In this document: positions 1 through 9,504 of the stretch, in pieces | Numbering within the stretch: the stretch's first letter is position 1 | How the letters are laid out: each line of letters begins with the position of its first letter | Source: Thiocapsa bogorovii | GTDB lineage: Bacteria > Pseudomonadota > Gammaproteobacteria > Chromatiales > Chromatiaceae | Length of the DNA: 64,000 bases | Assembly (NCBI RefSeq): GCF_021228795.1 | Contig: NZ_CP089309.1 | Span: forward strand, 3,286,001-3,350,000 | Direction: 5' to 3' | The notes under the pieces: model-generated | What the model was told of the DNA's origin: nothing | Database searches by the model: none | Seen by the model: the letters and a program-made list of their open reading frames with translations, nothing else | Position numbers and translations under genes: made by a program

Positions 1-1216
1 CGTCCTCGAGCAGTCGTTCCAGGACGGTGTGCAGCCGACGGGCCCCGATGTTCTCGGTCCGCTCGTTGACCTGCCAGGCGATCTCGGCGAGTCGACGGAT
101 GCCGTCCTCGGTGAACTCCAGGGCGACGCCCTCGGTGGCAAGCAGGGCGCGGTACTGATCGGTCAGGGAGGCGTCCGGCTCGGTCAGAATCCGCACGAAA
201 TCCTCTGTGGTCAGGGCCTTGAGCTCGACGCGAATCGGCAGGCGTCCCTGCAGCTCCGGGATCAGATCCGACGGCTTGGAGAGATGGAAGGCCCCGGAGG
301 CGATAAAGAGGATGTGGTCCGTGCGCACCGAGCCGTGCTTGGTCGACACGGTGCTGCCCTCAACCAGCGGCAAGAGGTCGCGCTGCACCCCCTCGCGCGA
401 GACATCGGCGCCCGCCATGCCTTCACCGCGCTTGGTCACCTTGTCGAGCTCGTCGAGGAACACGATGCCGTTCTGCTCGACGTTCTCGATGGCGCGCAGC
501 TTCAGCTCTTCGTCGTTGACCCGTTTGGCGGCCTCTTCGTCCTTGAGCAGCTGTCGGGCGTCGCGGATGCGCAGCTTGCGTCGCTTCATACGCCCTTGGC
601 CGAGGTTCTGGAAGAGCCCCTGAAGCTGGCTCGTCATCTCCTCCATCCCGGGCGGGGCCATGATCTCGACCCCCATCGGCGAGGCGGAGACCTGGATCTC
701 GATTTCGCGCTCGTCGAGCTCGCCGGCGCGCAGGCGATCGCGGAACTTCTCGCGGGTCGCCGAGCTGGTCACGGAGCGGCTTTCCTCCTCGAAGCTCGAA
801 GGTGGCGGGAGGAGTGCATCGAGGATCCGCTCCTCCGCGGCGGCCTCGGCCTGCCCCGCGAGCTTCGCCATTTCTTGTTCGCGCGCGAGCTTGATCCCGA
901 TGTCCGCCAAGTCGCGAATGATGGACTCGACATCGCGCCCAACGTAGCCGACCTCCGTGAATTTGGTCGCCTCGACCTTCAAAAACGGTGCGTTGGCCAG
1001 GCGGGCCAGACGCCGCGCGATCTCGGTCTTGCCTACACCGGTCGGCCCGATCATCAGGATGTTCTTGGGTGTGATCTCCGAGCGCATCGGCTCCGGGATC
1101 TGTGCCCGACGCCACCGGTTACGCAAGGCGATGGCGACGGCGCGCTTTGCCTCGTCCTGACCGACGATGTGCTTGTCGAGCTCCGAGACGATGCGTTGTG
1201 GGGTGATTTCCGACAT
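1..1216 (-). CDS. hslU: ATP-dependent protease ATPase subunit HslU (3' end cut by window edge)
   Basis: HslU is the AAA+ unfoldase that forms hexamers and feeds substrates into the HslV peptidase in the cytoplasm. The reading frame opens at the ATG on 1216-1214 with [20 protein letters not shown], the usual HslU start. The Walker A motif GPTGVGKT lies at residues 57-64 and the Walker B region IVFLDELDK near residue 250, with the charged I-domain between them. The start of the C-terminal AAA lid ([20 protein letters not shown]) is visible before the frame runs off the window, so about 40 C-terminal residues are missing. hslV lies 190 bp upstream on the same strand, the usual hslVU order. Confidence 0.96.
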   Translation of the reverse strand, partial: MSEITPQRIVSELDKHIVGQDEAKRAVAIALRNRWRRAQIPEPMRSEITPKNILMIGPTGVGKTEIARRLARLANAPFLKVEATKFTEVGYVGRDVESIIRDLADIGIKLAREQEMAKLAGQAEAAAEERILDALLPPPSSFEEESRSVTSSATREKFRDRLRAGELDEREIEIQVSASPMGVEIMAPPGMEEMTSQLQGLFQNLGQGRMKRRKLRIRDARQLLKDEEAAKRVNDEELKLRAIENVEQNGIVFLDELDKVTKRGEGMAGADVSREGVQRDLLPLVEGSTVSTKHGSVRTDHILFIASGAFHLSKPSDLIPELQGRLPIRVELKALTTEDFVRILTEPDASLTDQYRALLATEGVALEFTEDGIRRLAEIAWQVNERTENIGARRLHTVLERLLED

Positions 1217-1406
1217 CTGGACCTGTCCGTCGAGGGGGTCGCCCGAGTCGAGCGACCGATTTGGATAGAGGATCGACCTCACGAGGTTTCGTCGAGGGCC
1301 GCCGCGGGCTCGCGCATAGGATTCGCGGCGCGAACCGACGGCGACACTTGCGGGTACCGGAAACGGTCGCGGCCAACAGGCCCGGCCGTGGCGCGACAGA
1401 CAGCCT

Positions 1407-1952
1407 TCACCGGTCTGTATCGAGCTCTTCGATCACCAGATTGTGATTGGTATAGATGCAAATGTCCGCGGCGATGTTCAAGCCCTTCTCGACGATCTCG
1501 CGGGCGCCGAGCTCAGTGTTTTCGAGCAGCGCGCGGGCCGCGGCCTGAGCAAAGGATCCGCCGGACCCGATGGCCATCAGGTCGTTCTCCGGCTCCACTA
1601 CGTCGCCCGTTCCCGAGATGATGAGAGAGGTCTGCGCGTCGGCGATGCAGAGCAACGCCTCGAGCCGGCGCAGCATACGATCGGTCCGCCAGTCCTTCGC
1701 CAACTCGACGGCGGATCGGGTCAGGTGACCCTGGTGCTTCTCGAGCTTGCCCTCGAAGCGCTCGAAGAGCGTGAAGGCGTCCGCCGTGGCCCCGGCGAAC
1801 CCGGCGATGACCTGCCCTTTGAAGAGGCGCCGGACCTTTCGCGCGTTGCCCTTCATGACCGTCTGTCCGAGCGAGACCTGCCCGTCGCCGCCGATCACGA
1901 CTTTGCCGCCGCGCCGAACCGAGAGAATCGTCGTACCTCGAAAACCTTCCAT
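1407..1952 (-). CDS. hslV: ATP-dependent protease proteolytic subunit HslV
   Basis: HslV is the threonine-protease partner of HslU and forms a double hexameric ring. The product is 181 residues, the normal family length. The N-terminal stretch MEGFRG is followed by [21 protein letters not shown]; the Thr exposed by removal of the first six residues would be the nucleophile. The GSGG(S)FAQAAARAL segment near residue 130 is also typical. A GTG one codon upstream (1955) could be used, but the ATG at 1952 gives the usual product. It is upstream of hslU on the same strand, so the two are probably cotranscribed. Confidence 0.96.
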   Translation of the reverse strand: MEGFRGTTILSVRRGGKVVIGGDGQVSLGQTVMKGNARKVRRLFKGQVIAGFAGATADAFTLFERFEGKLEKHQGHLTRSAVELAKDWRTDRMLRRLEALLCIADAQTSLIISGTGDVVEPENDLMAIGSGGSFAQAAARALLENTELGAREIVEKGLNIAADICIYTNHNLVIEELDTDR

Positions 1953-2375
1953 CACCCCGATCCCGTTTGTTCAGGTCGCGGCTAGTCTACGACATCGGGG
2001 GGTTCGCTGACGAATATGCAGAGGGTCATCCGGCAGGTCCTGTCCCGCCGGGATGGCGCCGCTAAACCGTCTCCAGCGCGAGACCCGCCGCATCGGTTTG
2101 GGTCGCTGGCTGCACAAGAAGCCGACGTGAGCGCAAGACACGGTTCAAACTTGTCTATATCCTTGACTTCCTGCATCATGCCGCAGCGTCTCGCCGAACT
2201 CTCCACGAACAGTCGGAGACGTTCTCCCTGCCTCGACGCGCATTGCCGGAAGCGGCCTCCTGCCCGTTGCGTTCCTCATACGGTTGATTAATGCCCAGCA
2301 ATCAGGCGATTGAATAGGCTAAAACATGCGTTGTGTTTGTAAGCGTGCGTTCCCGTCCTTCAGGTTCGTTGCCTC
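1953..2375. other. Intergenic region between hslV and the polysaccharide cluster
   Basis: This gap separates the divergent hslV and glycosyltransferase genes and should carry both promoters. Short open frames exist on both strands but have no family resemblance and overlap one another. I see no convincing RNA gene or terminator. The last 100 bases before the glycosyltransferase are distinctly more AT-rich than the rest, as expected of a promoter region, but I could not assign -35 and -10 boxes with confidence. Confidence 0.5.
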
Positions 2376-5096
2376 ATGAAGCTGCTGATCGTCACCCATG
2401 GTTCGATCTTCCGGCCCGATCACATCCTGTCGGGCAATTCCATTCGGGCCTACTATCTCGGGCGGGGACTTGTTGAACACGGCATCCATGTCACATTCGC
2501 TTATCCACGGCCGCAGTCTGCGGATCCGAAGGAAGTTGGCGAGTCAGACACGTCCGAGCCCGATTCCCGGCTTTTCGGAAACAGCACCGAACTGCATGCG
2601 TTGATTCGCGAGGTGAAGCCCGAGGCTATCCTCGTCGGCTACTGGGAGCTGTTGGACTTCTTCCCATATGACTTCGAGATCCCGCTGATCGTGGATCTGA
2701 TCGCGCCCCGGATTCTGGAGATTCTGTTTCAAGACGGGGAGGATGTTAATCACTATGCCGGTCGCATGCTGGCGCAATACCGTAAGGCGAGCCGTTTCAT
2801 TTGCGGAACCCGGCGTCAACGCCAGTTCCTGATTCCGTGGCTGATCCTGGCCGGGTTCGACTGTCGATTCGATCCCCCGATCGATATCATCCCGATCTCG
2901 ACCGAGCCCGTTTCGTCCCTGCCGCGGCAGCGTTCCTCGGATACCTGGACCCTCGTGACCGGCGGGGTCTCATGGCCTTGGCGTATGGCCGAGCTCTATC
3001 ATCAATCGATACGCGAAACACTCGCGGAGGGCTCCGGTATGCGGGGCCGTTTACTCGTTCTCTCCGGAGGCTATGTCCACAAAGCGGCGTCGGAGGATGC
3101 GGCGGATTCGAACGGCGAGACTGCGCCTGATTCGGATTCAGCGGTCGAATCTCCGGGGTTGTTGCCCTACCGTGACATGGTGTCTCTTTTCCGGGATGAA
3201 TGCGACATCGGGATCGAGTTGTCCGATTACAACATCGAACGGGACTTCAGCGCATCATTCCGGTCCGTGGAGTTCCTGCGCTGCGCTCTGCCGGTGATCT
3301 GTAATCGAAGTCTCGCCCTGGCGTCCGATCTCCTGGACTATGACGCGGGTTGGGTCATCGATGGTCCGGAGGATCTGCCCGCGTTGCTCGAGTCGATCGC
3401 GAGGGCGCCTGCGGATTATTCACGCAAATCGGCCAACGCCATCCGTCTCGTCGATGAGCGCTATCATTACTTGAAGACGATTCGGCCGCTCGTGGAGTAC
3501 CTGAAACACCTAAAGCCTCCCGAGAAGCAGGCGGACTGGCTGTTCATCGACGCCGAGCCGCAGCTCGACCGTCTGAATCAACAAATTCTCGATCTCGACC
3601 GGGAGGTTCGTCTCCGCGATACCTGGATCGAAGAGCTGCGCCATCACGTTGAGAAATTGCAGAATCGATTGGACGAGATTCTCAAGAGTACGAGTTGGCG
3701 ACTGACCGAACCGCTGCGCAATGGCTTGATTAATACGCGCGGCTGGATCGGGTCGTTACGCTATCGTGCATGGCAGGCGATCCGATTGGCCTGGGAAGCG
3801 CCCGAGCCGTCGGAGGCCTTTCACGCCTCGCGCGGCCGGTATGCGCAGCTCGAAGGCGAGATGGTAAATACGGACGGTGCACGTCGGGCGGGATATGTCG
3901 CCATCGTTTCCCGGGAAGACATCTTTCCGACCAATCACGGCGCGGCGGTCAAGATCGAGCGAACCGCTTGGGGGCTCTCTCATTTTGTCGACGGGGTCCT
4001 CCTGATCAGCAGCGACTGGGGTCGTTACTATCTCTTCAAGTCGGGGATCGCCGAGGAGCATCTCTTTCCTCGGCCGATTCGGTTGACCGGTCTCATGAAT
4101 CGGTTCAGCCGCAAAAAGATTTTGCGCTCGGGCATGCCGTTGAACGAGGCCTATCTCTATCAGGCGCGCCATGATTGGAGCTTTTCCGCACGCCTCCTGT
4201 ACCTGGCGTTCAAATACCGAATCATCCTCTACCAGGCCGAGTTCCCGGCCTACGTCAGACCCTGTTTGCAGGTCAATCGCATGAAGCCGGCCACGACTTT
4301 GCTCGTGGAGCACAACGTCGAATGCGACCGTATCCGAACGCAATACCCGCAGACAACGCCGCAGGCGTACGATTGGTTGCGAAAATTGGAGATCGATGCC
4401 TGCAATCGAGTGGATCATGTCGTTGCCGTGTCCGAGCCGGATCGCGATCTGCTCATTGCGCACGGGGTCGATTCCCGGAAGGTGCAGGTCGTACCGCATG
4501 GCGTGGATCTGCGACTCTTCGATCGGGACTATTCCTTTGGCTTGCGGGATCTGTATGACATTCCGGCGAGTAGCCCGATCATCGTGTATCACGGCATATA
4601 CAGCTATCGCCCCAATCTCGAGTCGGTCGAATTGCTCGCCTCCGAGATTCTGCCGCGTCTGAGCGCGCGGGGGATCGATGCCCGGGTGTTCGCGATCGGG
4701 CCCGAGCCGCCCGCCGAGAGTCCGCATCCGGATGTGGTCTTCACCGGATCGGTCGAGAATCTGGCGCCCTATTTGAAGAGCGCGGATATTGCCGTGGTCC
4801 CTCTGCAGAAGGGCGGTGGAACGCGCATGAAGATTTTGGAATATTTTGCCGCCTCGGTCCCGGTCGTGGCGACCAGGAAGGGCATCGAGGGGATACCCGC
4901 GCAGCAGGGCGTCCATGCGCTGATCGAGGACGACTTCGACGGGATGGCGGATGCGATTGTCTGGCTTCTTGAGCATCCGAAGGACGGGCAAGACATGGCT
5001 GCGCGCTCGAAGGCTTATGTCGATACGCTGGACTGGACCTCGATCGCGAAGCGCTATCTGGATCTGCTGAAACCGGATGCCGGCGCAGTAACATAA
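2376..5096 (+). CDS. Two-module glycosyltransferase (GT4-like C-terminal module)
   Basis: A 906-residue cytoplasmic protein with two glycosyltransferase-like halves. Residues about 1-370 form a GT-B-like module (N-terminal MKLLIVTHGSIFRPDHILSGN). Residues about 385-435 form a charged coiled coil ending in STSWRLTEPLR, a linker motif common in polysaccharide glycosyltransferases. Residues about 510-900 form a GT4-type module with VEHNVECDR, VSEPDRDLL, VPHGVDLRLFD, GIYSYRPN and the nucleotide-sugar binding region PLQKGGGTRMKILEYFA. It opens a plus-strand cluster of sugar-modifying genes, so a role in building or modifying a surface polysaccharide is inferred. The exact sugar and linkage cannot be read from sequence. 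Confidence 0.85.
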   Translation: MKLLIVTHGSIFRPDHILSGNSIRAYYLGRGLVEHGIHVTFAYPRPQSADPKEVGESDTSEPDSRLFGNSTELHALIREVKPEAILVGYWELLDFFPYDFEIPLIVDLIAPRILEILFQDGEDVNHYAGRMLAQYRKASRFICGTRRQRQFLIPWLILAGFDCRFDPPIDIIPISTEPVSSLPRQRSSDTWTLVTGGVSWPWRMAELYHQSIRETLAEGSGMRGRLLVLSGGYVHKAASEDAADSNGETAPDSDSAVESPGLLPYRDMVSLFRDECDIGIELSDYNIERDFSASFRSVEFLRCALPVICNRSLALASDLLDYDAGWVIDGPEDLPALLESIARAPADYSRKSANAIRLVDERYHYLKTIRPLVEYLKHLKPPEKQADWLFIDAEPQLDRLNQQILDLDREVRLRDTWIEELRHHVEKLQNRLDEILKSTSWRLTEPLRNGLINTRGWIGSLRYRAWQAIRLAWEAPEPSEAFHASRGRYAQLEGEMVNTDGARRAGYVAIVSREDIFPTNHGAAVKIERTAWGLSHFVDGVLLISSDWGRYYLFKSGIAEEHLFPRPIRLTGLMNRFSRKKILRSGMPLNEAYLYQARHDWSFSARLLYLAFKYRIILYQAEFPAYVRPCLQVNRMKPATTLLVEHNVECDRIRTQYPQTTPQAYDWLRKLEIDACNRVDHVVAVSEPDRDLLIAHGVDSRKVQVVPHGVDLRLFDRDYSFGLRDLYDIPASSPIIVYHGIYSYRPNLESVELLASEILPRLSARGIDARVFAIGPEPPAESPHPDVVFTGSVENLAPYLKSADIAVVPLQKGGGTRMKILEYFAASVPVVATRKGIEGIPAQQGVHALIEDDFDGMADAIVWLLEHPKDGQDMAARSKAYVDTLDWTSIAKRYLDLLKPDAGAVT

Positions 5097-5170
5097 GCCG
5101 TGATAGACGTGGGTTCGACGATGCATGCTGTTGCTCTCGGCGATACCCCGCGCGTGGAGGCTGTTGGACG

Positions 5171-6274
5171 ATGACGACTCGAAAGCATACCGCTCCAGGC
5201 TGGGTTTCGACAGTCTCCGAGCTCGCCGCGCGTCTTCGCCGCGTGCTTGTGTGGACGTTGACGTTCGAGTTGTTCAACCAGCTTGATAAAAGACGCCTGT
5301 TGCGGTCGTTCATCGTGCCCAGAGTGCGCCCGGACTATCGCGTCCAGATCGAGATCCCGGAGTATGTCAGGGAGTCCGCGGAGCCCTATCAGATCGATGA
5401 ATTTCGCGCCTTGATCGAGCGCGTCGATATTCGCGGCAAGCGGATTCTGGAGATCGGCAGCGATTATCACATGTGCTCGGCGCGTCTTTTTCAGGCGAAC
5501 GGTGCGCTGGATGTGGTCGGCACCAATATCGGCGATTGGCGCAGCCTCGAGGCCCTGCCGGTCGGCGTCGAGCTGAAGGTCGGCGATGTCGCCGACGTGG
5601 AGTATCCGGCCGATAGTTTCGATATCATCTACGGGATCGCAGTCCTGGAGCATATCGTGGATTTCGATCGGGTCTGTGCCGCGCTCAAGACCCTGCTGCG
5701 TCCCGGTGGCGTCATCTATCTCCAGGGCGAGCCGATCTGGTCCGGGCCGCAGGGGCATCATCTTTGGTATCAACCGGAATCAGCCGGCGCATCCGCTGCG
5801 TCTTCGATGCATGATCCGGTCGGCGGACCTGTCCTCTACCGATTCGACGAGGCGGCAAGGAATCCGATTCCGGATTGGGCGCACCTGGTGCTCGGTTCTC
5901 ACGAGATGGAGGATCTCCTGATTCGCAAAGGCGTGCCGGCGTCGCACGCCGCCGGGATCACCCGATTCGTTTACAATCTCGGCGGCGACAAGACGGGCTC
6001 CTGCTCGAACTTTCAAAGTGCCAGCGCGATCATCGCTGCGTTGAGCGTATCATTCGATATCGAAGCGGAACGGATCGCTATTAATATCGACGAGGAGCGG
6101 ATTCATTCCGTTACCGGCAAGAATCAATACTATCGCCGGGCGCTTCGGCAATATTCGAAAGAAGATCTTTGGACACGGGGACTTGTCGTCTGGATGCGGC
6201 ACAAGTCAGACGGCAATGACGCGGTTTGCGTAGAGCGTAACGCGACGGCGTCCGGAAACGCCGTGTCCGCGTGA
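5171..6274 (+). CDS. Class I SAM-dependent methyltransferase
   Basis: A 367-residue protein with the Rossmann-type SAM-binding motif ILEIGSDYH at residues 92-100, the post-II acidic region GDVADVEYPADSFDIIYG, and VLEHIVDFDRV with LLRPGGVIYLQGEP further on, all typical of methyltransferase fold 11/25 proteins. A GGAGG lies about ten bases before the ATG at 5171. The gene is 74 bp downstream of the two-module glycosyltransferase, and its stop overlaps the GTG that opens the frame of the aminotransferase. It probably methylates a sugar or a glycan intermediate in the same pathway; this is inferred from position only. Confidence 0.82.
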   Translation: MTTRKHTAPGWVSTVSELAARLRRVLVWTLTFELFNQLDKRRLLRSFIVPRVRPDYRVQIEIPEYVRESAEPYQIDEFRALIERVDIRGKRILEIGSDYHMCSARLFQANGALDVVGTNIGDWRSLEALPVGVELKVGDVADVEYPADSFDIIYGIAVLEHIVDFDRVCAALKTLLRPGGVIYLQGEPIWSGPQGHHLWYQPESAGASAASSMHDPVGGPVLYRFDEAARNPIPDWAHLVLGSHEMEDLLIRKGVPASHAAGITRFVYNLGGDKTGSCSNFQSASAIIAALSVSFDIEAERIAINIDEERIHSVTGKNQYYRRALRQYSKEDLWTRGLVVWMRHKSDGNDAVCVERNATASGNAVSA

Positions 6275-6324
6275 TCGGCGTCTTGCCACAATCAACCGAC
6301 AGATCCTCCCATGAGGCAGCGACC

Positions 6325-7434
6325 TTGATTCAGATCAACGAACCCGCGCGCGAATACGCCGCGCTTGCACCAAGCATCGAGGCGGCGGTCCTCGCGTCGC
6401 TGCGCACGGGGCGCTGGCTCTTCGGCGAGGCAACCGAGGGTTTCGCGCGGGACTTCGCCGAGTATCTCGGCGTGAACCATGTCCTTCCCGTGGCTAACGG
6501 AACGGACGCGCTCGAGCTGGCCCTGCGCGCCGTGGGCGTCGGCGCGGGCGACGAGGTCATCACCGCCGCGAATGCCGGCGGGTACACCTCGATCGCGTGT
6601 CGGCTCATCGGGGCGATCCCGGTTTATGCCGATGTCGTTTCGCCGACGATGACCCTCGACTCGCAGGATGCCGTCGCGCTCCTCTCGAGCCGGGTGAAGG
6701 CCGTGGTGGTCACTCACCTCTACGGCAATCTCGGCGAGGTCGAGGGGCTGCGCGTCCTGCTCGAGGCGGCCGGCCGCGCGGACATCGCAATCATCGAGGA
6801 CTGCGCCCAGGCGCATGGCGCGCGCGCGGGCGACCGACGCGCGGGCAGCCTCGGAGATCTTTCGACCTTCAGTTTCTACCCGTCCAAGAATCTCGGCGCG
6901 CTCGGTGACGGCGGTGCGGTGGTGACCAACCGGGATGATCTGGCGCATCAGGTCCGTCTTCTGCGTCAATACGGTTGGGAGCCGCGGTATCGCAATGTCG
7001 CCGCCTATGGCCGCAATAGCCGCATCGACGAAGTTCAGGCCGCGGTTCTGCGCATCAAGCTCGAGCATCTCGACGCCATGAACGGCGCGCGCCGTAAAAT
7101 TCTGCAGGCCTATCGGAATGCGCTACCCGAAGGTTTTCGGCTGTGTGTGGCCGAGGGCGAGGCCACGGTCGGTCATCTCGCGGTGCTGCTATGCCCGAGT
7201 CGAGACAGCGCTCGATCACATCTGAACGAAATGGGCGTTCAGACGGATATCCATTATCCGACCCTGGATCCCGATCAGCCGGCCTGGTGCGATCTGCCGA
7301 TGCGTTGCGGCCCCTTGTCGAATGCGCGTCTCGCCGTCGAGCGTATCCTGACCCTGCCGTGCTTCCCCCACATGACCGAGGACGAGATCGCGAAGGTCTG
7401 CGAGGCGCTCCGGTCACTCCCGCCGGCGGGTTAG
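6325..7434 (+). CDS. DegT/DnrJ/EryC1/StrS-type nucleotide-sugar aminotransferase (FdtB/QdtB-like)
   Basis: A PLP-dependent aminotransferase that would convert a 3-keto-6-deoxy nucleotide sugar to the 3-amino sugar. It shows NGTDALELAL, the aspartate motif EDCAQAHGA, and FSFYPSKNLGALGDGGAVVTN with the PLP lysine. The frame is open from a GTG at 6271 that overlaps the methyltransferase stop. I prefer the TTG at 6325 (LIQINEPAREYAAL) because GAGG lies about eight bases upstream and family members begin at this point. The fused FdtC/FdtA-like gene two positions downstream supplies the flanking steps, which is why a 3-amino-3,6-dideoxyhexose pathway is suggested. The start site is moderately certain and the reaction class strong. 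Confidence 0.87.
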   Translation: MIQINEPAREYAALAPSIEAAVLASLRTGRWLFGEATEGFARDFAEYLGVNHVLPVANGTDALELALRAVGVGAGDEVITAANAGGYTSIACRLIGAIPVYADVVSPTMTLDSQDAVALLSSRVKAVVVTHLYGNLGEVEGLRVLLEAAGRADIAIIEDCAQAHGARAGDRRAGSLGDLSTFSFYPSKNLGALGDGGAVVTNRDDLAHQVRLLRQYGWEPRYRNVAAYGRNSRIDEVQAAVLRIKLEHLDAMNGARRKILQAYRNALPEGFRLCVAEGEATVGHLAVLLCPSRDSARSHLNEMGVQTDIHYPTLDPDQPAWCDLPMRCGPLSNARLAVERILTLPCFPHMTEDEIAKVCEALRSLPPAG

Positions 7435-7438
7435 ACTT

Positions 7439-8407
7439 ATGTCGCAGCCTATAGACCAATCCATCGTCATTCCGGTGTATCGCAACGAGGAGAATGTCCC
7501 GGATCTCCTGAAGGCGCTCGAGTCTCTCATCGCGTCGATCCAAGGCACGACCGAGGTGGTCTTCGTCGTCGATGGATCGCCGGATCGCTCCGGAGAACTG
7601 CTTCGTGACGCGCTCGCGGGCTGTTCCTTTCCATCCCGTCTGGTCTCCCACAGCCGAAACTTCGGATCCTTCGCAGCGATTCGTACCGGGCTCGTGCATG
7701 CGCGAGGAGAGCGCTTCGCCGCGATGGCCGCCGATCTCCAGGAGCCGCCCGAACTGCTGCTCTCCTTCTTCGAGATCCTCGCGCGGGACGAGGCCGACGT
7801 GGTTTTCGGCCATCGTGCCGAACGTCATGATCATGCGGCCAGCAAGCTCTTGTCGAATCTCTTCTGGGGCTTTTACCGGCGCTTTGTCCTGCCGGACGTG
7901 CCGCGCGGTGGAGTTGATGTCTTTGCCTGCAATCGCAAGGTCCGCGATGCACTCCTGAACATCGAGGAAAGCAACAGCTCCCTGGTCGCCCAATTGTTTT
8001 GGGTGGGCTTTCGGCGCAAGTTTGCCGCCTATACGCGGCTTGCACGCGAGAAAGGCAAGAGCGCCTGGTCGTTCAAGCGCCGCTTCAATTACATGCTCGA
8101 CAGCATCTTTTCCTATTCGGACCTCCCAGTCATGGTCTTGTTGTGGACCGGGATCCTCGGGATCCTATTCTCCTTGCTGCTGTCGCTCGTGATCCTGGTT
8201 GCGAAGATGCTGGGTTGGATCGAGGTGGCCGGCTATACCCCCGTCATGCTCACCATCTTAATCATGGGCAGTTTTTCGCTGTTTTCACAAGGTTTGATGG
8301 GATGCTACCTGTGGCGCACCCTGGAAAACACCAAGCACCGGCCACTCAGCCTGGTGTCGGACGAGCGGGATTTTCAAGGTCGGATCGAGGGGAAGCCCAA
8401 TGACTGA
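7439..8407 (+). CDS. GT2 glycosyltransferase with C-terminal membrane anchor (GtrB/DPM1-like)
   Basis: A 322-residue family 2 glycosyltransferase. The N-terminal domain has SIVIPVYRNEENV, FVVDGSPDRSG and MAADLQEPPELL, matching the nucleotide-sugar and metal binding motifs. Two hydrophobic segments near residues 230-260 and 272-298 anchor it in the inner membrane, as in GtrB and dolichol-phosphate sugar synthases that load a sugar onto undecaprenyl phosphate. It starts 4 bp after the aminotransferase and its end overlaps the next gene by 8 bp, so translation is probably coupled. A GtrA-type protein follows, so a GtrA/GtrB pair that flips and transfers a decorating sugar is plausible. Confidence 0.86.
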   Translation: MSQPIDQSIVIPVYRNEENVPDLLKALESLIASIQGTTEVVFVVDGSPDRSGELLRDALAGCSFPSRLVSHSRNFGSFAAIRTGLVHARGERFAAMAADLQEPPELLLSFFEILARDEADVVFGHRAERHDHAASKLLSNLFWGFYRRFVLPDVPRGGVDVFACNRKVRDALLNIEESNSSLVAQLFWVGFRRKFAAYTRLAREKGKSAWSFKRRFNYMLDSIFSYSDLPVMVLLWTGILGILFSLLLSLVILVAKMLGWIEVAGYTPVMLTILIMGSFSLFSQGLMGCYLWRTLENTKHRPLSLVSDERDFQGRIEGKPND

Positions 8408-9374
8408 GCAGGAGTTTTTCGTTCACCCATCCGGGATCTGCGAAAGCGAAACGATCGGGTCGGGGACGCGCGTGTGGGCCTTCTCGCATGTGCTTCCCAG
8501 GGCGTCGATCGGGGCGGATTGCAACATCTGCGATCATGTCTTCATCGAGAACGACGTCACCATCGGCGACCGTGTCACGATCAAGAGCGGTGTCCAACTG
8601 TGGGACGGCATTCGCGTCGGTGACGATGTCTTCATCGGGCCGAATGCAACCTTTACCAACGATCGGTTTCCCCGCTCCAAGCGCTATCCGGACAGCTTTG
8701 CGGTCACGACGCTCGAGGATGGCGCCTCGATCGGGGCGAATGCGACGATCCTGCCGGGGTTGACGATCGGAAAACGTGCCATGGTGGGTGCGGGAGCGGT
8801 CGTGACTCGGTCTGTTCCGCCCAACGCGGTCGTTGCCGGCAACCCGGCGCAGATCATCGGCTATCAATCGGCGTCCGAGACGAAGCAGTCGCGGCTCGGC
8901 ACCCTGTCGGTTCTCGAGGCCAGCCGCCTCGGGGTTGACGGTCTGCCCGCGCTCGTGGTGAACGGGTGCAACTTGGTGCAATTGCCTGTCTTCAATGACC
9001 TACGCGGCGATCTGATGGTGGCCCAATTCGATCAGCATCTGCCGTTTTCGCCGAAGCGCGTTTTCTTTGTCTACCATGTCCCGAACGATCACGTGCGCGG
9101 TGAGCACGCTCACCGCGAATGTGCGCAGTTTCTGGTGGCCCTCAACGGGGCCCTCTCGGTGGTCGTGGATGACGGCGCGGAGCGACAGGAGATCCGATTG
9201 GATCACCCGGGGGTCGGTCTGCTGATCCCGCCGCTAGTCTGGGGAATCCAATACCGCTTTTCTGCCGATGCGGTCTTGGCGGTCTTCGCGTCCCACCCCT
9301 ACGAGTCGAACGAATATATTCGTGACTACGACGCGTTTCTGCGCCTGGTGACCGCGTCTGAACCGCAGGCATGA
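8400..9374 (+). CDS. Bifunctional sugar N-acyltransferase / 3,4-ketoisomerase fusion (FdtC-FdtA type)
   Basis: A 324-residue fusion. Residues about 8-155 are a left-handed beta-helix of hexapeptide repeats (IGSGTRVWAF, IGADCNICDHVFIE, IGDRVTIKSGV, IGANATILPGL, VGAGAVVTRSVP, VAGNPAQIIGY), characteristic of dTDP-3-amino-3,6-dideoxyhexose N-acetyltransferases. Residues about 185-320 are a WxcM/FdtA-like cupin with RGEHAHRECAQFLVALNG, the histidine pair being catalytic in dTDP-4-keto-6-deoxyglucose 3,4-ketoisomerases. With the upstream aminotransferase it supplies isomerisation, amination and acetylation to give Fuc3NAc or Qui3NAc; sequence alone does not say which epimer. rmlA/rmlB are not in the window. 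Confidence 0.88.
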   Translation: MTEQEFFVHPSGICESETIGSGTRVWAFSHVLPRASIGADCNICDHVFIENDVTIGDRVTIKSGVQLWDGIRVGDDVFIGPNATFTNDRFPRSKRYPDSFAVTTLEDGASIGANATILPGLTIGKRAMVGAGAVVTRSVPPNAVVAGNPAQIIGYQSASETKQSRLGTLSVLEASRLGVDGLPALVVNGCNLVQLPVFNDLRGDLMVAQFDQHLPFSPKRVFFVYHVPNDHVRGEHAHRECAQFLVALNGALSVVVDDGAERQEIRLDHPGVGLLIPPLVWGIQYRFSADAVLAVFASHPYESNEYIRDYDAFLRLVTASEPQA

Positions 9375-9458
9375 TGAAACACCTTTTGGGATTGTTCATC
9401 ATCCCGGTCGTGGGGTGGCCGACCGAGAGCAGAGTCCACCGAACTCTGCGCCGGCGCT

Positions 9459-9490
9459 GGTGGACTGCGCTGCGCTTGTCCACCCTACAG
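9459..9490. repeat. Short dispersed repeat (GGTGGACTGCGCTGCGC type)
   Basis: This stretch reads GGTGGACTGCGCTGCGC followed by TTGTCCACCCTACAG and recurs almost exactly at 61587-61618, with a further inverted copy at 61527-61557. An AGTCCACC at 9433-9440 faces it, so it can form a hairpin. It sits in the leader of the GtrA-type gene and extends the open frame upstream of the probable start codon, which makes the extra N-terminal residues suspect. Confidence 0.75.
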
Positions 9491-9504
9491 CGCTTGTCGA
9501 CCTT

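Noticed and set aside
29-1621. Plus-strand 530-codon open frame
   Set aside because: It is a shadow of hslU and hslV on the minus strand. The protein has no family features, while the minus frames show Walker motifs and the HslV N-terminal threonine.
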